Part shown: piece after piece, positions 17,399-26,032 of the stretch
How positions within the stretch are numbered: position 1 is the first letter of the stretch
Layout of the letters: each line of letters opens with the position of its first letter
From: Mycolicibacter longobardus
GTDB lineage: Bacteria > Actinomycetota > Actinomycetes > Mycobacteriales > Mycobacteriaceae
DNA: 64,000 nt
Assembly (NCBI RefSeq): GCF_002102265.1
Contig: NZ_LQPG01000022.1
Span: forward strand, 62,001-126,000
Direction of reading: 5' to 3'
Translations under genes and position numbers: made by a program
The notes under the pieces: model-generated
Database searches by the model: none
The model's input: the letters and a program-made list of their open reading frames with translations, nothing else
What the model was told of the DNA's origin: nothing

Positions 17399-18167
17399 TC
17401 GTGGCGATCCACGCAACACCCACGTCCCGGCAGAAATCGACGTCCTCGGCTTCATCGACGGTCCAGCAGTACAGCGCCCGTCCGCGCGCGGCGGCGTGGT
17501 CCACCAGTTCCGGGTGTTCACGCAGCGTCTCGATCGACGGACCGATGGCGGTGGCGCCGACCGTGGTCGCCGCACCGCCGCCCAGATAGCGCGCGCCCGA
17601 GCCGAGCAGAACCGTCGGCAGCAGGGGCGCGGCCCGGCGAATCCGCCACACCGCCGCGGCCGAGAAGGACATCACCACCGCACGCGACCGGGATGCCGAG
17701 GCCGGCGCGGCAAGCCCGAACCGGTCCAGCAGCGCGAGCACCTTGCGTTCGACCATGGCGCCGTAGCGCACCGGATGCTTGGTCTCGATGAAGATCTTCA
17801 CCGGCCGGTGCCAGTCCAGGACCAGGGCCACCAGCGCGTCGAGGGTGAGCAGGCCGGTGTCGCCGGCGTTGTCGGCCTCCGGGGACTGCCCGCCGTTGTG
17901 CCAGGCGCCGTAGTCGAGGCTCTGCAATTGCGACAGCGTCATCTCGCTGACCACCCCGGCCCCGGTGGAGGTCCGGTCCACCCGCCGGTCGTGCACGCAG
18001 ACCAGATGTCCGTCGCTGGACAGCCGGACGTCGCACTCGACGCCGTCGGCCCCCTCCTGCAACGCCAAGTCGTAGGCGGCCAGGGTGTGTTCCGGCCGGT
18101 CGATCGACGCTCCCCGGTGTGCGACCACGAACGGGTGCCCCGCAACGCCATCACCGGCCGGTGTCAT
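17358..18167 (-). CDS. glpQ1: Glycerophosphodiester phosphodiesterase
   Basis: Cleaves glycerophosphodiesters to glycerol-3-phosphate and an alcohol. The 269 residues contain the GDPD signatures: VAHRGASIDRPEHTLAAY (catalytic His and Arg) at the N terminus, then GADGVECDVRLSSDGHLVCVHD with the metal-binding Glu/Asp and second His. I chose the ATG at 18167 (MTPAGDGV), which clears the stop of the upstream gene by four bases. It is the orthologue of Rv3842c. It lacks a signal peptide, so is probably cytoplasmic. It is downstream of, and probably co-transcribed with, the DUF4328-like gene. Confidence 0.92.
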   Translation of the reverse strand: MTPAGDGVAGHPFVVAHRGASIDRPEHTLAAYDLALQEGADGVECDVRLSSDGHLVCVHDRRVDRTSTGAGVVSEMTLSQLQSLDYGAWHNGGQSPEADNAGDTGLLTLDALVALVLDWHRPVKIFIETKHPVRYGAMVERKVLALLDRFGLAAPASASRSRAVVMSFSAAAVWRIRRAAPLLPTVLLGSGARYLGGGAATTVGATAIGPSIETLREHPELVDHAAARGRALYCWTVDEAEDVDFCRDVGVAWIATNQPARTKARLRAG

Positions 18168-18171
18168 GGGC

Positions 18172-19251
18172 TTATGCTGCCGGTTCCCGCCCGTCGGACT
18201 CAAGAGCCACGGCGGGTGTCGGCGCCTCCGGAGCCGAAGCGGCCGCCGGAACCTCCGGCGACGGCGGGGGCACGGGCTCCCGGGCGTCGGCGACCACCAC
18301 CCAGTGATGCGCGGGTCGGCCCATCGACCGTTGCTCGAATCCCTCGACCACCTTGGCCGCGGTCACCACGGCGGCCAGACCGAACAGGTAGGCGACCACC
18401 GTGGCCACAATGTTGTCGGCGATGCCCTGGGCGCTGTCGGTCCAACTGGTCGCCGTCGCGAAGATCGCGGTGGCGGTGCTGGCCGCCCACACCACCCACC
18501 ACACCACGATGGGTTTGCGCAGCCGGGCCAGCCGACCCTCCCGCCCGGCCAACTCCATGACATAGACCGGCGCCCAGGCCAGGTTGACCACCGGCACCAT
18601 GCACCCGGCCCACAGCGCCCAGGTCGGGCGGGACTCGGGCAGTTGCAATCGGGCGAACGCCGCCGACCGGCGGGCCAGCAGCCATTTGGTCAGCACCACC
18701 GCGCAACCGATCACCGCCGCGATCGCGACGAGGCCGGCCAGCCGACCCAGCCATACCGCGCCACCGGCGATCAGCGGGTGCAGCAGCCTGGTGCGGTTGA
18801 TGATCATCAGCAGGTAGATCAGCGCGTGCACCAGCGCCGCGATGCCCAGTGCGGCGATCGCGCCGCCCAGCGCCTTCTCCAGCGAGCGCACCGAAGGCGC
18901 CGCCCGCTCACCGGATTTCGGCTGTGCCGCAATCGGATTCGGAGCCCCCATCAGTGTCCAGCGCGGCATCACCGAGTAGCGCGGAGTGGGACCCAGCGGC
19001 CGCCGGCGTCGGGGCTGCGCCGGCGGCGGGCCGGGCCGCACCGCGATCCAGCGGTAACCCGGGCCCAGCCGTGCGGGCGAGTCCGTGGTCGCCGGCTGCG
19101 GCGCGGCGGGCGCGGGCGGGGTCCACTGCAACTCGGCTTCCTGCTCGGGCGTCAGCGGCGCCCACAGCGCACCGTTGCAGCGCGGGCACCAGGCCCGCCG
19201 ACGGTCGCGGACGTTCCACCGCGTACCGCAGCGGGAACACACCTGAATCAC
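18172..19251 (-). CDS. Zinc-ribbon membrane protein, DUF4328-like (Rv3843c-like)
   Basis: A 359-residue protein starting with a zinc ribbon (VCSRCGTRWNVRD, then WCPRCNGALW, about residues 4-28). A Pro-rich linker follows to about 130, then a block of about six membrane spans (155-310) containing LARLRKPIVVWWVVWAAST, and a Pro/Ala-rich tail. The spans match DUF4328 as I know it. The GTG at 19251 is the start. It is the orthologue of Rv3843c by position. Function unknown. It is probably in one transcription unit with glpQ1. Confidence 0.85.
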   Translation of the reverse strand: MIQVCSRCGTRWNVRDRRRAWCPRCNGALWAPLTPEQEAELQWTPPAPAAPQPATTDSPARLGPGYRWIAVRPGPPPAQPRRRRPLGPTPRYSVMPRWTLMGAPNPIAAQPKSGERAAPSVRSLEKALGGAIAALGIAALVHALIYLLMIINRTRLLHPLIAGGAVWLGRLAGLVAIAAVIGCAVVLTKWLLARRSAAFARLQLPESRPTWALWAGCMVPVVNLAWAPVYVMELAGREGRLARLRKPIVVWWVVWAASTATAIFATATSWTDSAQGIADNIVATVVAYLFGLAAVVTAAKVVEGFEQRSMGRPAHHWVVVADAREPVPPPSPEVPAAASAPEAPTPAVALESDGREPAA

Positions 19252-19379
19252 CGCACCAGCCTAACGGCGATCGCAAGGCGGGTTGCCGTCATCATGACCC
19301 CAGGCTGGCCGGGCGCCGCGACGATACGCCCGACAAGCGCCATCCGGCACCCTCGGTACCCCGGCCAGCTACCACCGGA

Positions 19380-19479
19380 CTATCCACAGTTTCCACAGCT
19401 TTATCCACATGCCCACGGCGCGCCCACAGGGCCGATGAGATGCTTTTTGGACGGCGCTGGATACCCCGACTGTGGATAA
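19380..19479. promoter_or_regulatory. Cluster of DnaA-box-like sequences
   Basis: Within 100 bp there are two perfect DnaA boxes, TTATCCACA at 19401-19409 and its reverse complement TGTGGATAA at 19471-19479, plus close variants CTATCCACA (19380-19388) and GTTTCCACA (19389-19397). They lie in the 466-bp gap between the DUF4328-like gene (19252) and the small membrane ORF (19718). No gene is visible in that gap. An AT-richer stretch with GCGAAATCGC follows at 19516. Confidence 0.7.
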
Positions 19480-19717
19480 CGTGGCGTCGCCCAAGCGGGC
19501 AACTAACAGCGTCGAGCGAAATCGCTTTATCCGCTAACTAACGCGCCGCGGGCCCACGATGCGCTTCGGGCCGCGTCGGGTGCATCTATGCAGGTAAGTC
19601 AGGTTATCCGGGTTGATTTTTCCACCGGGGGAACGAAGCGCTATGATCGGCGTCACATAGCGGATGTGATGCGCCTCACGGGGGTGGGCGCACGGTGGAA
19701 ATTGGGGGCAACACGAG

Positions 19718-19876
19718 ATGACGGCAGGCCCGATCGGACCCGGACCGGTCGCGACGGCGACGGGTTGGCACGCGGGATCGTCGACTTACAAGCGCGCCTA
19801 TCTGCTGGCGTCGCTGCGCTCCGGAATCATCGCGTTGGTGCTGCTGACATTCCTGCTGGCGCTCGTCCTGACCTGA
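19718..19876 (+). CDS. 52-residue predicted single-span membrane protein upstream of sodA
   Basis: A short ORF starting ATG at 19718: MTAGPIGPGPVATATGW, a basic turn (STYKRAYLLASLRSG), then a hydrophobic segment IIALVLLTFLLALVL running to the C-terminal Thr. The layout, with a positive-inside start and a terminal span of about 17 residues, is that of a tail-anchored small membrane protein. The ribosome site is weak. It replaces the transposase and Rv3845 found before sodA in Mtb. Unknown function; could be regulatory or non-functional, but the composition argues for a real protein. Confidence 0.5.
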   Translation: MTAGPIGPGPVATATGWHAGSSTYKRAYLLASLRSGIIALVLLTFLLALVLT

Positions 19877-20075
19877 GCGCTGCGATCGACCGTCGTCGCG
19901 TGATGGCGCGACCCATTGTTGCGGTCCTCCCGGTGTTGGAGCAGTGTTGATCAAAGGCGGTCTCACCGCTCCGCAATCGCGGTGGGCGGTGGGGCGCCGC
20001 TAGAGCGTCAACGCAAGTCGACAATGATCAACGGTGATCGACACCGGATCAGTACTGATCGAAGGAAGGAACCCC

Positions 20076-20696
20076 GTGGCCGACTACACCTTGCCGGACT
20101 TGGACTGGGATTACGGAGCCCTTGAGCCGCACATCTCGGGCCAGATCAACGAACTGCACCACAGCAAGCACCACGCCGCCTACGTCGCCGGCGTCAACAG
20201 CGCCGTGGCCAAGCTCGAAGAGGCACGCGCCAACGACGACCACGGCGCGATCTTCTTGAACGAGAAGAACCTGGCTTTCCACCTCGGTGGGCACGTCAAC
20301 CACTCGATCTGGTGGAAGAACCTGTCCCCCAACGGCGGTGACAAGCCGACCGGCGAACTGGCCGCGGCTATCGACGACGCCTTCGGGTCGTTCGACAAGT
20401 TCCGTGCGCAGTTCACCGCGGCCGCCAACGGCCTGCAGGGTTCGGGCTGGGCGGTCCTCGGCTACGACACCCTCGGCGGGAAGCTGCTGACCTTCCAGCT
20501 CTACGACCAGCAGGCCAACGTGCCGCTGGGCATCATCCCGCTGCTGCAGGTCGACATGTGGGAGCACGCCTTCTATCTGCAGTACAAGAACGTCAAGGCG
20601 GACTACGTCAAGGCGTTCTGGAACGTCGTCAACTGGGCCGATGTGCAGTCCCGGTTCGCGGCCGCCACCTCGAAGACGTCCGGCCTGATCTTCTAG
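20076..20696 (+). CDS. sodA: Superoxide dismutase [Fe/Mn family]
   Basis: Dismutates superoxide to oxygen and hydrogen peroxide. The 206 residues match mycobacterial Sod[22 protein letters not shown] start, metal ligands His in [14 protein letters not shown] and [12 protein letters not shown], and Asp/His in [15 protein letters not shown] chose the GTG at 20076 because GAAGGAAGGA lies just before it; an upstream in-frame ATG has no such site. Mtb SodA is an iron enzyme exported without a classical signal, and none is visible here either. It is the orthologue of Rv3846 and is followed by a strong terminator. Confidence 0.96.
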   Translation: MADYTLPDLDWDYGALEPHISGQINELHHSKHHAAYVAGVNSAVAKLEEARANDDHGAIFLNEKNLAFHLGGHVNHSIWWKNLSPNGGDKPTGELAAAIDDAFGSFDKFRAQFTAAANGLQGSGWAVLGYDTLGGKLLTFQLYDQQANVPLGIIPLLQVDMWEHAFYLQYKNVKADYVKAFWNVVNWADVQSRFAAATSKTSGLIF

Positions 20697-20710
20697 CCGC
20701 ACCGCCGTAT

Positions 20711-20753
20711 CGAGTGGGGCGTCGCGCCGTTGGCGCGGCGCCCCACTCGTTTT
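20711..20753 (+). terminator. Strong intrinsic terminator after sodA
   Basis: An 18-pair stem: CGAGTGGGGCG (20711-20721), a T-G wobble, CGCGCC, loop GTT, GGCGCG, then CGCCCCACTCG (20739-20749). It is followed directly by TTTT. It begins 14 bp after the sodA stop. This is an unusually canonical terminator for a mycobacterium. Confidence 0.85.
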
Positions 20754-20897
20754 ATACGCCGGAGTTTTATTCACCGTTTCGTTATCGGCCGCGTCGCCGT
20801 GTCCCCTTGCACCGATCTCGGTGCTGGGAGCATGCTGCCAGGCAACCCACCCGCTGAAATGCGAGCCCACGAGCCAATGTGTCGCGGAGGGTGTGCG

Positions 20898-21434
20898 ATG
20901 GAGACGACAGGGTCCGGCAGGGCGATCGAGGTCGCCCCGTTCCACTCCCGTGGCGAATTACACGGATTCGTGGTCTTCGGCCGCTGGCCGGACTCGACCA
21001 AGGAGTGGGCGCAGCTGCTCAGCATCGCGGTTCGAGTCGCGTCGATGCCCGGTTTGCTGCCCACCACGACGGTGTTCGGCACCCGAGAAGAACTCCCCGA
21101 CAATCCGGGTCCCGGCACCGTCGGATTACTGCTGGCCGAAGGCACCGTCACCGGTGAATCGGCGATCGGGCCGGGTTACTTCGCCGGCCACCAGCCGTCC
21201 GCTCTGCTGATGCTGCACCCGCCTTCGGAAACCATTCCCTCCCTGCCCGAATGCCGCGGTGCCGCGTCCGGTTGTGTGCTGCTGCCCGGCCTGCCCCACC
21301 TGGGTTTGGACCACCGGGCGGCCTGGGTCGAAGCCGAATCCGACGGTACGGTCACATCCATGGTGAGCCGGGTCAGCGTCGACCCGGTCAGCCACCCCGA
21401 TACCGCGATACTGGCCATGCTTCTTGCCGCATAA
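20898..21434 (+). CDS. Conserved hypothetical protein (Rv3847-like)
   Basis: A 178-residue soluble protein without recognisable catalytic motifs. It has the same position after sodA and nearly the same length as Rv3847 (177). The ATG at 20898 is preceded by GCGGAGGG. Notable segments are HGFVVFGRWPDSTKEWAQLL and YFAGHQPSALLMLHPPSE. No signal peptide, no membrane span. I do not know a function; the family appears restricted to mycobacteria and close relatives, as far as I recall. Confidence 0.75.
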   Translation: METTGSGRAIEVAPFHSRGELHGFVVFGRWPDSTKEWAQLLSIAVRVASMPGLLPTTTVFGTREELPDNPGPGTVGLLLAEGTVTGESAIGPGYFAGHQPSALLMLHPPSETIPSLPECRGAASGCVLLPGLPHLGLDHRAAWVEAESDGTVTSMVSRVSVDPVSHPDTAILAMLLAA

Positions 21435-21556
21435 CGCAATTCGAGACGAATTGTCATTCCACCGGACCATCGGATTCGGGCCGCCGAAATTCGGCGCCGG
21501 CTGGCGGCCGACCTGGGGAGCCACTAACCTCGGCAGCTGACGAAAGGGCGTCTCGC

Positions 21557-22246
21557 ATGCTTGCCGCCATGCTGATCAGCCTGGGCGTGGTGTTTCTGGC
21601 TGAACTCGGCGACAAGTCGCAGCTGATCACCCTGACCTACGCGCTGCGGCACCGCTGGTGGGTGGTGCTGGGCGGGGTGAGCATCGCCGCGTTCGCGATC
21701 CACGGCATCTCGGTCACGGTGGGGCACTTCCTAGGGCTGACCTTGCCCGCGCGCCCGATCGCCGCGGTGGCCGGCGTCGCCTTCCTCGGTTTCGCGGTGT
21801 GGACGTGGCGGGAACGCTACAACTCCGCATCCGGGGAGACGACGGTTCGTGAGCCCCGCTTCGTGCTGTTCGCGGTGGTGTCCTCGGTGCTGCTGGCCGA
21901 ACTCGGCGACAAGACGATGTTGGCGACGGTTGCGCTGGCCAGCCACCACGGCTGGCTCGGTGTGTGGCTCGGTGCGACGGCCGGGATGGTGCTGGCCGAC
22001 GCGGTCGCGATCGCGGCCGGGACGGTGCTGCACCGCCGGCTGCCCGCACACCTGCTGCATTCGGCGGCCGGACTGCTCTTCGGCGTTTTCGGACTGTGGA
22101 TGCTCCTCGACGAAGCGCTCGGCTGGCGCCCGGTGGCGGTCGTCTCGATCGTCGGGCTGGTGCTGCTGGCATCCAGCGGAGAACTTCGGCGGGCCCTCCG
22201 TCAACGTTCCGGGCAGGTCGCCGGGGACGATTCCGTCACCCGGTAG
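21557..22246 (+). CDS. UPF0016/GDT1-family cation transporter
   Basis: A 229-residue membrane protein with two homologous halves, each containing the family signature Glu-x-Gly-Asp-Lys: FLAELGDKSQLITL (about residue 15) and LLAELGDKTMLATV (about residue 118). About six spans are visible. Members (yeast Gdt1, TMEM165, bacterial MneA) export or exchange Mn2+ or Ca2+. The ATG at 21557 follows GAAAGGGCG. It lies in the sodA-espR interval; a manganese role near SodA is suggestive only. Rv3848 occupies this place in Mtb, but I am not certain it belongs to the same family. Confidence 0.85.
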   Translation: MLAAMLISLGVVFLAELGDKSQLITLTYALRHRWWVVLGGVSIAAFAIHGISVTVGHFLGLTLPARPIAAVAGVAFLGFAVWTWRERYNSASGETTVREPRFVLFAVVSSVLLAELGDKTMLATVALASHHGWLGVWLGATAGMVLADAVAIAAGTVLHRRLPAHLLHSAAGLLFGVFGLWMLLDEALGWRPVAVVSIVGLVLLASSGELRRALRQRSGQVAGDDSVTR

Positions 22247-22595
22247 CCGCCCGGCAGCAAAGCTCTCCAACGCCTCGACGCGCGGTGCAAACTTCACTTC
22301 GCCGGAGGGGGTTCCAGCGGCGAGGACCAACGGTCGCGTCCGATTGGAACCTTTCAGTCACTGACGCCGGCGCAATTGTGCTTGGTACGTCAGAAAATCC
22401 GGCTGCGAAGGTCGGCGCGACCGGCGAAGGAACTCGATCCAAGAGCAACTCATCGATCAAGATCGAATTCGCTGCCGAATCACCCTTGGTTGTGTGGCTA
22501 ACTATCGCTACGATGATCAGCAAATCATCAGGCGCTACCGCTCCCCCCTCGCGGGCGCCTGTCGACCGCCTGCCTACCCCCTGGAGGTCCTATCG
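22247..22595 (+). promoter_or_regulatory. espR upstream region (349 bp without a gene)
   Basis: A long leader, AT-richer than its surroundings in the last 200 bp (22400-22540), containing GATCAAGATCGAATTCG and an ATCAGCAAATCATC segment. The ribosome site GGAGG at 22583-22587 serves espR. Long AT-rich promoters bound by nucleoid proteins, including EspR itself, are known for Mtb espR; individual sites cannot be assigned here. Confidence 0.4.
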
Positions 22596-22994
22596 ATGAG
22601 CGCGACCTTCGCTGTCCGCTTGAACCGCCTTTTCGATGTGGTCTATCCGCCCGGCCGAGGACCGCACACGTCCGCCGAGGTGATCGCGGCACTCAAAGCG
22701 GAGGGCGTCACGATGTCAGCCCCCTATCTCTCCCAGCTCCGCTCGGGCAACCGGACCAACCCGTCGGCCGCCACCATGGCCGCGCTGGCGAACTTCTTCC
22801 GGATCAAGCCCGCGTTCTTCACCGACGACGACTACTACGCCAAGCTCGACGCCGAGTTGACGTGGCTGGACAGCCTCCGGGATGCCGGCGTGCGCCGCAT
22901 CGCGACCCACGCGGTCGGGTTGTCGCCGGAGTCTCAACAGGACATTCTGGACCGGATCGATGAGCTCCGCCGCAAGGAGCACCTCAGCGCCTGA
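22596..22994 (+). CDS. espR: EspR, nucleoid-associated regulator
   Basis: 132 residues, exactly the length of Mtb EspR (Rv3849). The N-terminal helix-turn-helix (about 10-75: FAVRLNRLFDVVYPPGRGP, APYLSQLRSGNRTNPSAATMAAL, cut to key residues) recognises DNA, and the C-terminal helical domain (SPESQQDILDRIDELRR) gives the unusual dimer. The ATG at 22596 has GGAGG eight bases before it. EspR loops DNA and activates ESX-1 accessory genes (espACD) in Mtb, so it hints that ESX-1 exists elsewhere in this genome. It is followed at 23059 by the Rv3850-like gene, preserving synteny. Confidence 0.95.
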   Translation: MSATFAVRLNRLFDVVYPPGRGPHTSAEVIAALKAEGVTMSAPYLSQLRSGNRTNPSAATMAALANFFRIKPAFFTDDDYYAKLDAELTWLDSLRDAGVRRIATHAVGLSPESQQDILDRIDELRRKEHLSA

Positions 22995-23058
22995 GGCGCC
23001 GGCACCGCGATTAGGGTTGCTGGATCGGTTCCAGCGAGACACCGGGAGGCGGCCGCGA

Positions 23059-23727
23059 ATGGGCCTGTTCAGAAAACGCAAGAGCCGCGCTACCCGCCGC
23101 GCTGAGGCGCGGGCACTCAAAGCCGGCGCCAGACTCGAGGCCCGACTGGCGGCCAAGGGCGAGGCCAAGCGCTTCAAAGCCACCCAGCGCGCCGAGGCCC
23201 GCGCACTGAAGGCCCAACTCAGATCCGAACGCGACCGCGACCGCACCGCGCTCAAGGCGGCCGAGAGCCAACTCAAAGCGGCCCGCGAGGGCCGGTTGCT
23301 GTCTCCGGCCCGCATCCGCCGGACACTGGTGGTCTCCAGAATGCTGGCACCCATTGTGGTGCCGCTGGTGTACCGGGCCGCCATGGCCATACGCGGCCTG
23401 ATCGATGAGCAGCGGGCCGAGCGGCTCGGTGTGCCGCTGGCCCGCGTCGGCGAGTTCGCCGGCACCGGAAAGAACGAAGCCCGGCTCTCGGCACGGATCG
23501 CCGGGGCGGAGAAGACGCTGCGCCTGGTGCAGGACCGCAAACCCAAGGACTCCGAGACCAAGCAGTTCGTCGCAGCTATCAACGAAAGGTTGTCTGACTT
23601 GGCCACCGCGGTCACCGCCATCGAGACCATGCCGGGGGATCGGCGCCGTGTCGCCTCCGCATCGATCAGCGCCCAGCTCGACGGGATCGATGCCGACCTG
23701 ATGGCCCGGCTGGGGCTGCCGTCATGA
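23059..23727 (+). CDS. Conserved basic coiled-coil protein (Rv3850-like, DUF6474)
   Basis: 222 residues, very rich in Arg, Ala and Lys over the first 80 positions (KRKSRATRRAEARALKAG and similar repeats, probably a long helix or coiled coil). A short hydrophobic stretch (MLAPIVVPLVYRAAMAI, about 98-114) and a soluble C-terminal helical part follow. The ATG at 23059 follows GGGAGG. It is the positional orthologue of Rv3850. Its stop overlaps the YcnI gene start (ATGA), so the copper pair downstream is translationally coupled to it. No function is known to me. Confidence 0.75.
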   Translation: MGLFRKRKSRATRRAEARALKAGARLEARLAAKGEAKRFKATQRAEARALKAQLRSERDRDRTALKAAESQLKAAREGRLLSPARIRRTLVVSRMLAPIVVPLVYRAAMAIRGLIDEQRAERLGVPLARVGEFAGTGKNEARLSARIAGAEKTLRLVQDRKPKDSETKQFVAAINERLSDLATAVTAIETMPGDRRRVASASISAQLDGIDADLMARLGLPS

Positions 23728-24422
23728 GCCGCATGGGCCGCATGGGCGCCGGCATCCGCGCCCTGGCCCTCGCCGCGGCGATCACCGTCGCCGGTTCATT
23801 GGCCGGCGCCGCACCGGCTTGGGCGCACGTGCACGCCAGCAGCCCCGGCGCGGTGCGCGGTGGCATTGCGATGGTCACCTTCGAGGTCCCCAACGAGTCG
23901 CCGACCGGTTCTGCCACAACCGAACTCACGGTGACACTGCCCGACGTGGCCTCGGCGCGCACCGAGACCACGCCCGGTTGGACGGCCCGGCTGGACCGCG
24001 ACGCCAAGACCGGAACGGTACGGTCGGTGACCTGGACGGCCACCGCCGGCGGTATCGGCGCCGACCAGTTCGGGCTGTTCCGGATAGCGATGAAACTGCC
24101 CGACACCGACACGGTGAACTTCCCCTCGGCGCAGCGTTACGCCGACGGGACCGTGATCCGCTGGGACCAGGAGCCCCCGCCCGGCGGCGGCGAGGCCGAA
24201 CATCCGGTACCCACGCTGGAGCTGGCGACCGGACCGGTGTCGCGCACCGAACACCACGCCCAACACCCGGAGCCGGCCGTGTCTGCCGGCCCGGACCCGG
24301 ACGGCGGAACCGGGCCCAGTGGACCGCACTATGCCGACAACCCGGCTCGGCTGATCGGCGGCGCCGCGTTGCTGTTCGCCGCGCTGGCCGCGACGATCAC
24401 GTTCGGGAGGCGCCGGCGGTGA
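23724..24422 (+). CDS. YcnI-family (DUF1775) exported copper-binding-type protein
   Basis: 232 residues with a signal peptide ending in APAWAH. The mature N terminus begins His-Val-His, the expected metal-binding end of YcnI proteins. A DUF1775 beta-sandwich (about 33-150: VTFEVPNESPTGSATTELTV, GWTARLDRD, QFGLFRIAMKLPD, and WDQEPP containing the conserved Trp), a linker and a C-terminal membrane anchor (about 208-226) follow. YcnI binds Cu(II) in Bacillus. It overlaps the gene before (ATGA) and the CopC gene after (GTGA). This pair interrupts Mtb synteny between Rv3850 and hns. Confidence 0.88.
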   Translation: MSRMGRMGAGIRALALAAAITVAGSLAGAAPAWAHVHASSPGAVRGGIAMVTFEVPNESPTGSATTELTVTLPDVASARTETTPGWTARLDRDAKTGTVRSVTWTATAGGIGADQFGLFRIAMKLPDTDTVNFPSAQRYADGTVIRWDQEPPPGGGEAEHPVPTLELATGPVSRTEHHAQHPEPAVSAGPDPDGGTGPSGPHYADNPARLIGGAALLFAALAATITFGRRRR

Positions 24423-24964
24423 GGCAAGCGGTGCGCGTCGCGCTGACCGGGGTGTTCCTACTGGCCGTGCTGTTGACGCCGGTGCTGCCGGCCGGAGTGG
24501 CCGGCGCGCACGCCGTGCTGGTGTCGACGAATCCGGCCCGCGGCGCTGAGCTGTCCCACGGCCCGGAACGCGTCAGCGCCACCTTCAACGAGCGGCTGCA
24601 GGGCGACTTCGCTGCCATGACGGTGGTCGGTCCCGATGGGCATCTGTGGTCCACCGGCGAAACGCAGGTGGACGGCGCGGTCGCCGGCGTCGCGGTGCGG
24701 CCGCTCGGGCCGGCCGGTACCTACACCGTCCACTACCGAGTCACCTCCGCCGACGGCCATGTCGTCTCCGGTTCGTGGCCGTTCCAGCTGACCGTGGCCG
24801 GCACCGGCGAGCCGGGCCCGCCTGTCACCGACCGCGGCGAGGCCACACCGGCTGTCCCACGCCGCTATGCCGACCCCCAGGGTGACCTGCCGATTTGGCC
24901 GTTCGTGGCCGGTGCGGTGGCAATCGTCGGGGCCGGTCTGTGGCTGAACCGGCCCCGATCCTGA
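24419..24964 (+). CDS. CopC-domain copper-resistance-type protein
   Basis: 181 residues: signal peptide (about 1-29, ending AGA), then His as the mature N terminus in HAVLVSTNPARGAEL, the CopC hallmark. The domain continues with VSATFNERL, the segment GTYTVHYRVTSADGHVVSGSW (second His and Asp ligands), a linker and a C-terminal membrane span (about 160-176). The GTG at 24419 overlaps the YcnI stop. CopC and YcnI are periplasmic copper chaperones. No CopD is visible next to it. Confidence 0.88.
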   Translation: MRQAVRVALTGVFLLAVLLTPVLPAGVAGAHAVLVSTNPARGAELSHGPERVSATFNERLQGDFAAMTVVGPDGHLWSTGETQVDGAVAGVAVRPLGPAGTYTVHYRVTSADGHVVSGSWPFQLTVAGTGEPGPPVTDRGEATPAVPRRYADPQGDLPIWPFVAGAVAIVGAGLWLNRPRS

Positions 24965-25067
24965 CTGCTGCTCATCGGTAGCCGCCGACAGATACTGGCA
25001 TGATGGGCAAAGTTGCCGGTGTCGCCGAGTTGATCTGAGACGAGAACCCCGCCAGAGGAGCTGCCAT

Positions 25068-25535
25068 ATGACCGACCCGCAGGGCCAGCCCGACCACGAA
25101 TCCGCCGCTACACCCGAACCGGCTCAGCCGGCTGGAGCCGACCGGCCTGCCGACCCGCCCGCCGCGGAACCGCCGCCGCAGAAAGCCCCGGCCAAGAAGA
25201 CCCCCGCCAAGAAGGCACCGGCCAAGGCCGCCAAGAAAGCTCCGGCGAAGAAAGCTGCCGCCAAGAAGGCTCCGGCGAAGAAGGCCCCCGCCAAGAAGGC
25301 GCCCACCCCGGCCCCGGCGCCTCCGCCGGCCGTCACCAACGGTTCGGGCCAACTGGCCGACGGCGCCAAAGAAACGGCGGCCCAGGCCAAGTCGACGGTG
25401 GAGGCGGCCCCCAACCCGCTCAGCTCGACGACATCGTCACCGCGACGCTCGCCCGGCCCGCTGCTGGCGGCCGGAATCCTGGCAGGGTTCGGACTGCTGC
25501 TGCTCCGCCGGCTGCGGCGCGCACGCCGGGGCTGA
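25068..25535 (+). CDS. hns: Lysine-rich Hns-like nucleoid protein with membrane anchor
   Basis: 155 residues, orthologue of Rv3852. An acidic/Pro N terminus is followed by about ten [10 protein letters not shown] repeats (residues 38-85), a Pro-rich linker, then a C-terminal membrane segment ([16 protein letters not shown]) and an Arg-rich end. The Lys/Ala/Pro repeats resemble the tail of histone H1 and mycobacterial HupB and bind DNA non-specifically. The terminal span tethers it to the membrane, as proposed for Mtb. Repeat count seems larger than in the 134-residue Mtb protein. Separate promoter region of about 100 bp. Confidence 0.9.
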   Translation: MTDPQGQPDHESAATPEPAQPAGADRPADPPAAEPPPQKAPAKKTPAKKAPAKAAKKAPAKKAAAKKAPAKKAPAKKAPTPAPAPPPAVTNGSGQLADGAKETAAQAKSTVEAAPNPLSSTTSSPRRSPGPLLAAGILAGFGLLLLRRLRRARRG

Positions 25536-25543
25536 ACCCGCCG

Positions 25544-26017
25544 GTGACTGTGGTCTTCCGGCCCACCGCCGACCTGGTCGACGATATCGGCGCGGATGTG
25601 CGCAGCTGCGACCTCCAGTTCCGCCAACTCGGCGGCCGTACGCAATTCGCCGGTCGCATCAGCACGGTGCGCTGTTTCCAGGACAACGCACTGCTCAAAT
25701 CGGTGCTGTCCGGCCCGGGCGACGGCGGTGTGCTGGTGATCGACGGCGGGGGGTCGTTGCATACCGCACTGGTCGGCGACGTCATCGCAGAGCTGGCCCG
25801 CGCCAACGGGTGGGCGGGGCTGATCGTGCACGGCGCGGTGCGTGACGCCGCGACACTGCGCACCCTCGACATCGGCATCAAGGCGCTAGGCACCAATCCC
25901 CGCAAGAGCACCAAAACCGGCGCCGGCGAACGTGATGTCGTCGTCGAACTCGGCGGCGTCACGTTTGTGCCCGGCGAGACCGCCCACAGCGACGACGACG
26001 GCATCGTCGTCGTCTAG
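25544..26017 (+). CDS. rraA: RraA-family protein (formerly annotated menG)
   Basis: 157 residues matching Rv3853. The family residues are seen in [37 protein letters not shown] and [16 protein letters not shown] (the GAVRD motif). RraA folds into trimers; it regulates RNase E in E. coli, and related proteins are aldolases or dehydratases. The old name menG (demethylmenaquinone methyltransferase) is unsupported by sequence. The GTG at 25544 is eight bases after hns, so the two are likely co-transcribed, and the YggS gene follows within 15 bp. Confidence 0.93.
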   Translation: MTVVFRPTADLVDDIGADVRSCDLQFRQLGGRTQFAGRISTVRCFQDNALLKSVLSGPGDGGVLVIDGGGSLHTALVGDVIAELARANGWAGLIVHGAVRDAATLRTLDIGIKALGTNPRKSTKTGAGERDVVVELGGVTFVPGETAHSDDDGIVVV

Positions 26018-26032
26018 AAGCCGGCCGCACCG

